NCBI GenBank assembly: GCA_946811695.1
Contig: OX328132.1
Location: 99,513,422-99,577,421 of the forward strand
Direction of reading: 5' to 3'
DNA length: 64,000 bases
Source: Gonocerus acuteangulatus
Taxonomy: Eukaryota > Arthropoda > Insecta > Hemiptera > Coreidae
The position numbers were made by a program, and so were the translations under genes. Position 1 is the first letter of the stretch. The number at the start of each line of letters is the position of its first letter. The notes under the pieces are model-generated. The model did not search any database. It was not told the origin of the DNA and saw only the letters and a list, made by a program, of their open reading frames with translations. This document shows positions 54,004-64,000 of the stretch, piece after piece.

Positions 54004-55310
54004 CTGTTCGCAGATTTCCGGCAGATTTCCCTGATAGTCCGATTTTGATGAAATTTGGTACAAAAATCCGTCGTCCTATTTCAAAGGTCAAGTTCGTTAA
54101 CCAGCAAAATCCGCCCAATGGAAGATGGCGTTTGGGGCGACATTCGCGCAAAAAAAATCGTAACGCTTACGTTTTTGAGTTCATATGCTTGTAAGCACTC
54201 GTTTTATAGGCTTCTTGGGCTAGTAAAACGAATGAGACCATTTTTTAAGGCGATAGATTTAACCGTTTCTGAGAAAATCGGAATAAAGTTGTTAAATCAA
54301 GTTTTTGGTTTGGTTACATAGAATCACGGAATTCAGTTAAAACATTTTTTGCATGTTTGAATTTCGTCAAAACTAACATGTTAAACGTTTGGTTACGTTT
54401 GGAGTTAAGGAAGGTTTAGAATAAAATATTTTATGAACAGACATGAAAAGTTTTGGGAACTTCGTATAATTTCATTAATATCTCGAACATTGTTGGGAAA
54501 TCGTGATAAGTGGATAGAAATTATTTGAAAGCTTTATAAATTCTCTACAAAAAATATTCTGAAACAATTTTTGATTAGGTGATGTCAATCGGAGAAATAA
54601 GTACTTAAACTTTGAAGTAATTGATTTCGTTTATTTGAACGGTTCTTTTTGTCTGTATTTATTCCTTGTTATTTTTTAATTGCTTATAGTTGGATAATGT
54701 ATTTGACAATAAAACAGATTAGGTTAAATAAGAAAAACAACTCATTGTTAGAAATATAGCTTGCCAAGAGAAAGAGATTCGATGACGTTTTTTTTTTTCT
54801 TTTTTACGGCGCATCGACATAAATCTTGGCCATTAGCACCGACGTCCAGGGTGCAGCCAGGAATTTTCTCAGTGAGCCCTGAGATGAGAAAATTTCTGGC
54901 GCCGGCGGGGATCGAACCCACCATCTCCCGCTTATGAATCTAGCGCGCTAGCCACTAGACCACGGGAGACCCCTCAATGACGTATTTTGAATATTTTCAA
55001 TTGCCTTCATGCTGTTGGGTTTTTTTATTTTATTTTTTAATTGATTTTATTTGTAGAATTATTACTATAGTAAAAGAACACAGGAATATGTGAAAAATTT
55101 TGATATTTTCCAATTCATTGAAACGTATGACATGAAGTATCGGTAGAAGAGGATTCTAGGGTCTGGCGGACCCGAGCAGGTAAAGCTATAAAACCCTTTG
55201 AACAAAGGCCGAGGAAAATATTATCTGTTACTATTCTAAGCTTTTCAAATGACAAGAGGGATATGAACAGGAACCGCGCTAAGATGTTGCAGTTCCTGCG
55301 AGTCGGACTT
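53801..55310 (+). mobile_element. HINE/DINE-1-like element, family A copy A6
   Basis: AGCGCGGTTCC at 53802-53812, a hairpin (GGTTCCTCCCT/AGGGAGGAACC), (TA)n at 53939-54000, GGAACCGCGCT at 55270-55280 and the terminal hairpin ending GAGTCGGACTT at 55309. The 5' half is colinear with A1 and A7 to about 54770. A SINE G (54785-54975) is inserted, and the Penelope-type segment is absent. Confidence 0.72.
54785..54975 (-). repeat. tRNA-derived SINE, family G, inserted in A6
   Basis: Minus strand: GGGGTCTCCCGTGGTCTAGT, GGCTAGCGCG (A-box region), GGTGGGTTCGATCCCCGCC (B box), the body with a GAGAAAATTCCTGGC-type block, GATGCGCCGT and an A-rich tail. It is the best-preserved B box of the family. Confidence 0.87.
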
Positions 55311-56181
55311 ATTTGATTATTATACCTGCATTAATATTCCAGCAGAGCGCCGCTTTCCCATTAGATTACATCTGCCTCGGGTAATACCGAAGGGCATAGC
55401 CTGTCAATTGGTGGTGGTCTGGGGAAGCTACAAAGATTTGAATTTTCTACTGTCTTCTAGTGGAATAGTGGACAGACTTCACCTGTTTTTCTACCTGAGT
55501 TTTGAGGATAGCGTAGAAGGTCTGCTAGTAGAGGTGGTTCATGGGACCATGACCTCGGGAGAGGATGAACCTATAGGAATGCCTAGGTACAGGCCATCTG
55601 TCCCTACGCCACACCTGGGTAAGATCAACCATTGTTTGCACAACCGTTATGCTCAGTTCCTCTGTTCCTTTTAGTACCTTTTCTGCAGATAACTACACAC
55701 CTCCCAACATCAAATATAGACCTATTTTCTGGGAAAGAATAAATCATGCATTTCTTGAAGATTTTGAAGGAAGAGTGAATTAGGCCACTATTTGTTAATA
55801 CATTAAAGTTTTCATCAGCATACTTTTGCATTATAGACCTCCAAGTTTCATTATACTTAAATATAAAATGCGCTTAAATCTTAAAATTATTAATATGCAG
55901 TGTTATTTGATATGGATGGAATTGTTCATAGGTCAAATTAATAACTTGCATAGAACAAAATCAAATAATTTTATAGCTTATAAAAATGTGTGTTAACTAA
56001 AATAGAAAACCTGGACCACTACGACTAAATTATTTTACTTTATACAAAAATTAGGGCCTGTTTGCACATCCAGTTACTTGTGAAGTATCTGTAGTGATTA
56101 CAGCAGTGATTCAGCGCATTCGCATAACTCATTAGCTTTTCTATTGTTTGTTGCTGGTAGTAAAGTAACCTTCAACACTCA
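55311..56181. other. Unassigned stretch
   Basis: 55380-55680 is GC-richer with an 88-codon plus frame (55408-55674) that has no recognisable motif. The rest is AT-rich. Confidence 0.35.
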
Positions 56182-56290
56182 AGTCAATCCAACTCGCATA
56201 AATTAATAGAATTCTATTAATTTAGCGAGTTGGATTGACTAGAGTTTAGATATCTTCTTTAGCGATCGGAAAGGCATAGCACGTATGCCC
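56182..56290. repeat. Palindrome with 29-bp arms and a shared downstream block
   Basis: AGTCAATCCAACTCGC (56182-56197) and GCGAGTTGGATTGACT (56225-56240) are complements, continuing inward with TAAATTAATAGAA/TTCTATTAATTTA and one bulged A. The block GCGAGTTGGATTGACTAGAG with GATATCTTCTT and GCGATCGGAAA recurs at about 62120-62180 in the foldback element. Confidence 0.7.
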
Positions 56291-56408
56291 ATAATGTGAA
56301 ATAAACATAAAATATAAATATGTTATTGAACCACTGGATAAAAAAAATCGGCGAGGAGGTCCCTAAACTTTACAATTACTATTGATTTTGATAATATTAA
56401 CCTTTTTT

Positions 56409-57981
<1,573 letters not shown>

Positions 57982-58429
57982 ATTAATCAATATTGCTTTC
58001 TGAAATACATTCTGCCTTCTTTTATTTATGCTTTACAAGCCTAAAAGTATTACTAATACAAGTTATCTATGGGTTAGTTATAAACCATATTATATAAATA
58101 CAGAGTCAAAAAAAGTTATTTTTAGCAGTGATTGCAGAGATTTTAAATCCTTTTTCATTAATATATTAACTTTTCACTACTATATTTATATAATATGGTT
58201 TCTAACCTTAGATAGCCTGTAAAGAAGTAATAGATAACCTGCAAAGAACCTGTATACTAATCAGCAAGTACCAAAATCACCGTTTAAAATCAGGACACAT
58301 ACTTCAAAGTAACTGGATGTGCTCTTTGCAAACAGACCCAAAAATTAAATTTGTTTAGAGCCTTCTGCTCAAATTCAGGAACATTTATATGCTTTAGTCG
58401 ACAAGCCTATGTAATGTACTGCATAGCTA
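57982..58429. other. AT-rich stretch
   Basis: Short frames without motifs. Confidence 0.4.
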
Positions 58430-59623
58430 GTCCAGGCAACGAACAGTTATAGATGACAATTTTTGGAACACAATTTTTGACTTCGTAACTTTCTTTCGGC
58501 TAGTTAGGAGGTCAACATATCAAAAGTCCTCGCCCGTAGCCTTTGTGCCGGGGAAGGTGGGGGGGGGGGGGGGGTTAGAAGGTCTCATTATTCGGGTTTT
58601 CACTTATATCTCGGAAACCCTGCGTCCTAGCGACATGACCATTCTATAACAAATGAAAGCTGATTAAATATTCTACAAGTTCATCTCAATAAAGTTTTTC
58701 GAGATATCTTTAGTTTTCGAAATATCCGCTCTTGAATGTCTGTCATTTTGGGATTTAACACACTTTTTGCTATTTTTACCGGATATCTCTTTAACGATAA
58801 ACCCAAAAAATATATGCCGTTTACAGGGTTGTAGAGAATTCCATTCGCTTCAATAATATATATATATATATAACTTTACTATTTTATGTATTGTCCTTCA
58901 AACGTTATATACGCACTCACATGGTCTTAGCAAAACCATTGCCAATATAATGGACATGATCTTATCTAATTGAGTGTGAATAACTGGTCGTTGGGCCCAA
59001 AATTATATATTTTGCACTACTTATACGTCCAGTACTCACTATATTTACATAATGGAGTATAATTTGGACAATTGACTGGAAATGGTGAGAAATTGAAAGG
59101 TTCATTGGTCGACAGTTGTCACCAGATATCACGATGAACACTAAAACTGTTTTCACGTTTGAAGGAAAGTACATAAAATAGTAAAGTTATCTATATTCTT
59201 GAAGCGAATGGAATGCTCTACAACCCTATAAACGGCATATATTTTTTGGGTTTATCATTAAAGAGTTATCCGGTCAAAATAGCAAAAAGTGTGTTTAATC
59301 CCAAAATGACAGACATTCAAGAGCGGATATTTCTAAAACTAATGATATCTCGAAAAACATTATTGTGTTGAACTTGTAGCATATTTAATCAGCTTTCATT
59401 TGTTATAGAATAGTCATGTCGCTAGGACGCAGGGTTTCCGAGATATAAGTGAAAACCCGAAAAATGGGACCTTCTAAACCCCCCTCCCCCGGCACAAAGG
59501 CAACGGGTGAGGACTTTTGATATGTTCACCTCCTATCCAGCCAAAACAAAGTTACAAAGACAAAAATTGTGTTCCAAAAATTCCAACGTATAGCTGTTTT
59601 TAAGCATTCGTTGCCTGGACTGA
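58430..59623. mobile_element. Foldback element with arms of about 475 bp
   Basis: A left arm (58430-58912) and a right arm (about 59152-59623) are inverted copies with scattered mismatches: AGTCCAGGCAACGAA against TTCGTTGCCTGGACT at the outer ends and CCTTCAAACG against CGTTTGAAGG at the inner ends. The spacer is about 239 bp. The C/G runs near 58556-58573 face the C run near 59490. No gene is encoded. It could be a foldback or long-TIR element, or a local inverted duplication. Confidence 0.8.
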
Positions 59624-60374
59624 ACATACAGTCTTCTTTTTGTACATGGCCACCTCGCGTGGCCAAAACGTTTTTTTTTTTTTTTTCAGTTTAATCATCG
59701 CTAAAGCACATGTATGCTAAAAAAACCTTAAGTTAAATAAATGTTTTTAAAAAATGCCTATTAATCTTTGAGGATAATAATGGCGCCTATTTATGTGGTC
59801 AGATACCAACCGAGATTAGTCCCACACATACGCACACAGAACAATTTTTTTTTTTTTTTTAATACAATCGTGTTAAGTTAAATTAATTTACAAAAAAAAA
59901 ACTGTCTGTAGAATATTTACAACTGAGCTCTATGTCGTTCTGATTGGACTGCACGACATTCCCAGGACAGACTCATCCTATGCAATGACTCATTGAGCAC
60001 ACTATAGGCACTAGCAGACTCCTCGCATCAAGTAATAATAGATATCTTCTAAACTATTCACTCGCATAACAAGCACATTACAATGTACTGGCTCCCATGC
60101 CATGAAGAGTTTGGGAAATGCTCCCTAACAGATTCATATGCAAACGTCTTGCTACAAGACCAATGAAACTAAACAAAATATTATAAATTATTGGCTAACT
60201 AACTGACAATAAATTACGTACATTTGCAAATAAAACTGACGAGTGGACATACAGCTACCGTTATAACAGAGAAGAATAAATCGTACTTAGCCGAACTATA
60301 CACACGAATATCTCATGACAGGACTTAACAAACCAATTTGTGATAACGCAATCCAGACTTTAATGTGAAACACC
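59624..60374. other. Unassigned stretch
   Basis: T and A homopolymers at about 59672 and 59847. No gene recognised. Confidence 0.4.
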
Positions 60375-60665
60375 TGCTTACGGAGTGAAGAACACGACAA
60401 AAACTAAATGTTCCACATGACACGAACGAATTCTTGAGGGGCAGCTGCCATAAACTCAAAACTCTCTTACTTGGAGAACACTGAACTACAAACTCTCATT
60501 TGAAGATATCTGCTGAATACCCGGTGGCTTTCAGGCATATTACTAAAATTTATTTTCAAACCTCTATTTATGGGAATAAGTGAATCAAATTTTTATCTTA
60601 ATGCTGGTTCATCAGACCACTCAGGTACCATCTTGAAGGAGTGAAATCGCCGTAGTAGTGAATCA
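60375..60665 (+). repeat. Repeat family H, copy 2
   Basis: Matches 42290-42605 in order and strand (see copy 1), without the 38-bp tandem duplication. It lies just before the family B copy B1. Confidence 0.7.
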
Positions 60666-60727
60666 CTTATAAATAAATAAATAATAAATAAAATGGCATT
60701 CCGGATATATCTAGTTGAAATACGTTT

Positions 60728-60858
60728 TAGCACTTTCCTCCGAAGGAAAGTAGCTATTGAGGTTGGACTCATGACGGAATTTTTGAAAAATTTCTTCAAA
60801 TCTTTATCGATCCTACCTAGTAGACACCTAAAATGACCCCCGTTAAAATTTATATATA

Positions 60859-60905
<47 letters not shown>

Positions 60906-61806
60906 CTGTTAACACGATAGCGGCCAGAGTTTTTGTTTTTTCGTCACGAAACTTGGTATATAGCATTCAATTAGCAAACGATTGAACGAGTTCGTTAACC
61001 ACCAAAGTCGGTCCACCGGAAGGGGGGGGGGGTTTACCCTGAACCCAAAACACTAATTTGACCATGCCAGCCGTAATATTTGTTATATTTCAACGAAACT
61101 TGGTATTCGTAGTGGTAATATAGAGAGAAAAGTGAGATATAAAAATGAACTAAATCGGTTCATTAGAAGGGGGGGTTTACTCCGGACCCACAATACCAAT
61201 TCGCCACTACCAGCCGTGATTTTTGGTATATTTCGACGAAAATCGGTATTCGTAGTGGTAATCTACAGGTAAATATGTGTTGTAAAAATAAACTAAATCG
61301 GTTCATTAGAAGGGGGGGTTTACTCCGGACCCAAATTCCTAATATACTCATACCGGTCGTAATTTCTGCTGTATTGTAGCGAAACGGGTACCTCATGAGA
61401 AAGAAGTGTTGTAAAAATGAGCTGAATCGGTCAATCGGGAAGCGGGGGTTTAATTTGTAATATATCTCAATAGAAAAGCCCGTCAGACGTACGTTCACAA
61501 AGCCGCCGCAAGGAGCGCTTCTACCACTAGAGTGACTGTATCCTGTTCCTGCGTTAGATCAAAATACGATAATATGAGGTTTTTTGTATTTATTACGTAG
61601 TGCAATAGGTACCATGTGTAAACATAACTCTGGAAGCAAATTAATAATTGATCAGTTACTCATTACAAATTTAAAAGAGAACTATTCATGTTTTTATTTT
61701 ATTTATGTAGGATATTTTAAGCAAATTGTTCTGGAAAGCAGTCTAAACTACCCAAATTCTGAGGAAAGTGCTTAGTTATGCAGCTCCTGCGTGACGGACT
61801 TTTTTC
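60728..61806 (+). mobile_element. HINE/DINE-1-like element, family B copy B1
   Basis: AGCACTTTCCTC at 60729-60740 opens a hairpin (ACTTTCCTCCGAAGGAAAGT). A block TATTGAGGTTGGACTCATGA follows, then (TA)n (60849-60899) and about three tandem units of roughly 145 bp with G runs. GAGGAAAGTGCT is at 61761-61772 and the terminal hairpin CAGCTCCTGCGTGACGGACT ends in a T run. It is the reference copy for family B. It shares design and the GGACTTTTT end with family A but little sequence. Confidence 0.75.
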
Positions 61807-61837
61807 TATTTCTTTGTCTAGTCACTAGGAAAAACTG

Positions 61838-62312
61838 GTAAATGTGAAGACGAGGGTTCTAGGCACCGATTATTTTGAAATTTTGCACTATATCGTATTT
61901 CGCTGCAATAAACACGAATCCGTTAAAAAAAAAAAGTCGCTCTCAACTAGGAAAGAGGTTATTAAGCATTAAAGTTCACTGTTATTGAAGTTAAAGTTGG
62001 CGTAAACAGCGTATTTGTAAACATGCGCAGACATGTAACATTGAGAAACAAAGAACTCTCATTTGAAGTGTTGACAAACTATTTATAACCTCCATAAAAT
62101 CGGAATTCTATCCGTAACAGCGAGTTGGATTGATTAGAGTTTTGATATCTTCTTGAGCGAGCGGAAACGCATAGCAATTCTGCCGAAAAGTCGTCCTAGA
62201 CATTCTTCTTAATATACATTATTATTAATACGCTGTTTACGCCAACTTTTATAACCGTCATAATAGTGAACTTTAGTGCTTAATCTTAACTTTTTTCCTA
62301 GTTGAGAGCGAG

Positions 62313-62343
<31 letters not shown>

Positions 62344-62428
62344 GATTCGTGTTTAGTGCATCAAAATACGTTGTAGTGCACAATTTCAAAATAATATGTG
62401 CTTAGACCCCTCGTCTTTACATTTACCG
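61838..62428. mobile_element. Foldback element with arms of about 190 bp
   Basis: A left arm (61838-62028) and a right arm (about 62232-62428) are inverted copies: GGTAAATGTGAAGACGAGGG against CCTCGTCTTTACATTTACC, CGCTCTCAACTAGGAAA against TTTCCTAGTTGAGAGCG, and AGTTGGCGTAAACAGCGTAT against ATACGCTGTTTACGCCAACT. The spacer carries the GCGAGTTGGATTGA block also found at 56225. Confidence 0.75.
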
Positions 62429-62946
62429 AAAAACTAAATTGGAAGAATAAATAAATTCTCATTACTTTTCGATTAAAAACATGGATGTAAAAAGTTTATT
62501 ATAATCATTTTCCTTTGTATCAAACCAATTTTGTCAGAATGAGGATAGAATTAGTAAATAAAGCTCATATCTCGACGCAGAACTCCTTAAAGTAGTCTTT
62601 TACATGCTGAGGTAGGATTTGTTAGGTTTAGATAAATTTGAATGAATATCATTCTCCTTATATCATCCTTTATGTAGCGATAAAGGAGCTTCATAAAGTA
62701 AGAATATAGAGCCATATTCTGTTTCCAGAAGGAGTACACTATATTACTCTAAAGATATTATGAACATAATTTCTTCGAAAATGTAAAATTTTCTAAGGAG
62801 CGAGTAACAGGGTAGTTTGTCCGTAATGTTAACCAATATTTATAATTTTTCTCATTCTGATGTTAATGTCTGTGCGTTATTCTGGGTCGAAAAAAGTGTC
62901 CTTGCTTTGATGAACTGCTGTATTTCTTTACATATTTATTATTAGA
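62429..62946. other. AT-rich stretch
   Basis: No gene or repeat match seen. Confidence 0.4.
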
Positions 62947-63180
62947 AGAAGACAACTTTATTTAATCTAATAATAAAGTGGGCTGCCCAACTTTATTGGG
63001 TTGCTGGAGACACATGCTGACCATTCCCCGCAGCATTTATTTATCTCATGATCTTGTAATTTTTTCTTTTTTTTTTCAATAGTTCTTGGGCATTAAAGAA
63101 CCAACAAAAATAGTTCTTCTGAAAAAAGCAAGAAACAGCATAATCTAGGGAACGACGTTTCATGCATTTAAAAATAGCCA
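62947..63180 (-). repeat. Family J: LINE 3'-end fragment, copy 2
   Basis: Matches 22895-23150 (AATAATAAAGTGGGCTGCCC, AACTTTATTGGGTT, CTGGAGACAC, TCATGATCTTGTAATTT). The coding remnant at 63225-63400 on the same strand lies directly upstream in transcription order, which supports a 3' UTR. Confidence 0.5.
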
Positions 63181-63224
63181 GTTTTATGTGTATTACGGCT
63201 TATGGAAATCCGCAGGAGTGATGT

Positions 63225-63400
63225 CCTATAGTGATCATAAATATGTCGGCTTATTATGCCCAGCTATATCAGCTATAACAGGTAGGTGTTCCGGCAGGAT
63301 TCCAAGTCCTTGTAAGAGAGTGCTAGTAATTTTAGGAATTGTACCCCTTGCACCGAATATAATGTGTAAGTAGATCGATACGGATCCATTATGCTACTAC
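63225..63400 (-). pseudogene. Possible LINE ORF2 C-terminal remnant
   Basis: Minus-strand translation reads YLHIIFGARGTIPK followed by ITSTLLQGLGILPEHL and ends at a stop after HNKPTYL. The GAxGTIPK...L..LGI pattern is one I associate with the C-terminal end of some LINE reverse transcriptases, recalled and not verified. Only about 50 residues are readable. Confidence 0.35.
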
Positions 63401-63493
63401 ATCCAGAACTGTTCCGTATGAAGAAATCGCTACATCGCTGCATATTTTGCTCCATAGACGAATACTGCCCCTATATGGTGTACTACTGTTTTG

Positions 63494-63653
63494 TACTGTA
63501 AAATGGGGTCTCATTAGTACAGTGTGATGAAATTGGTACAGACCGATACTACTGGGATATTTTCATTTGACTGATACCAATGGGCCGAACTTGGCCCAAA
63601 GAGCCCTTCTACCAATTTTACCAAACTATATTAATATGACCCCATTTTATGGT
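63494..63653. mobile_element. Short MITE with imperfect terminal inverted repeats
   Basis: ACTGTAAAATGGGGTCTCAT at the left faces ATATGACCCCATTTTATGGT at the right, about 22-25 bp with a few mismatches, around a 110-bp core containing GGCCGAACTTGGCCC. No coding capacity. Confidence 0.6.
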
Positions 63654-64000
63654 AGTTGTTTTTTGTGCACGTGTATGTATTATTTTATTTTTATATTTAG
63701 AATAAACATCTATATCTATTAAAATTATTATTTTCTAGGAACATTTACTTATCTGAACCAATAATTTCCCGTTTTACGCTAATTTCTTTGCCAACTATGC
63801 TACCGTTCTTCGTATCAAGTTCATCTAATTAATTTAAGTTAAGGTTATCTTATTGTGTGGCACGCATGTCATTTTTTTCCTATTACTCATCCTTAAGTGT
63901 TAGGATGATTTAGGGTGCCCTCAGTGAGTGCTCTCTGTGACTACGCCCCGTGATAAGGGCTAAGGGTAATTGAGGAATGACGTAGTTGAGTTTAATCTGA
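63654..64000. other. Unassigned end of window
   Basis: No feature recognised. Confidence 0.4.

Overview
This window looks like a repeat-packed, AT-rich piece of a metazoan nuclear genome, most likely an arthropod. The reasons are a non-LTR retrotransposon, tRNA-derived SINEs, Penelope-type fragments, pogo and Jockey remnants, an RTE-like 3' tail, long (TA)n tracts and a 200-base assembly gap (38814-39013). I found no prokaryotic gene organisation, no rRNA or CRISPR array, and no host protein-coding gene that I can support. I cannot name the species.

The one clearly intact coding unit is a LINE at about 12080-18493. ORF1 (12524-13768) is a Gag-like protein with three zinc knuckles. ORF2 (14306-17989) has an AP endonuclease, a reverse transcriptase, an RNase H with all five catalytic residues and a C-terminal zinc knuckle, which suggests the I lineage. 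Between them lies a 192-codon frame (13765-14343) that starts inside the ORF1 stop (ATGA) and overlaps ORF2 by 38 nt. The 3' UTR carries a GC-rich folded domain and an A-rich tail.

Most of the rest is mobile DNA. Two families share one layout (subterminal inverted repeat, 5' hairpin, (TA)n, 3' terminal hairpin, T-rich target) that matches HINE/DINE-1-like Helentron derivatives. Family A has long copies at 4788-6157, 25155-26783 (minus), 28879-29887, 53801-55310 and 56409-57981. Family B has copies at 21909-22800, 27062-27591, 40326-41705 (minus) and 60728-61806. Some A copies carry a Penelope-type segment with a hammerhead-ribozyme-like motif. The same motif occurs in an inverted pair flanked by a 13-bp duplication at 10940-11696.

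Layout: 1-4780 small repeats and MITEs; 4788-6925 family A and other repeats; 8287-11696 fragments, a SINE and the Penelope-type pair; 12080-18493 the LINE; 18600-23735 decayed repeats; 23802-27011 a pogo-like transposon with a family A insertion and a 129-bp-arm palindrome; 28879-29887 family A; 31750-34440 an inverted-repeat element, a 120-bp minisatellite and a 96/99-bp minisatellite with an open frame; 34560-39532 SINEs, a palindrome and the gap; 40326-42605 family B and repeat H; 43680-49400 SINEs, a tandem array, a MITE and a Jockey remnant; 53801-57981 two family A copies; 58430-62428 two foldback elements around family B; 62947-63653 a LINE tail and a MITE.

All repeat families were defined by reading copies against each other inside this window. 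Family names resting only on structure are inferences.
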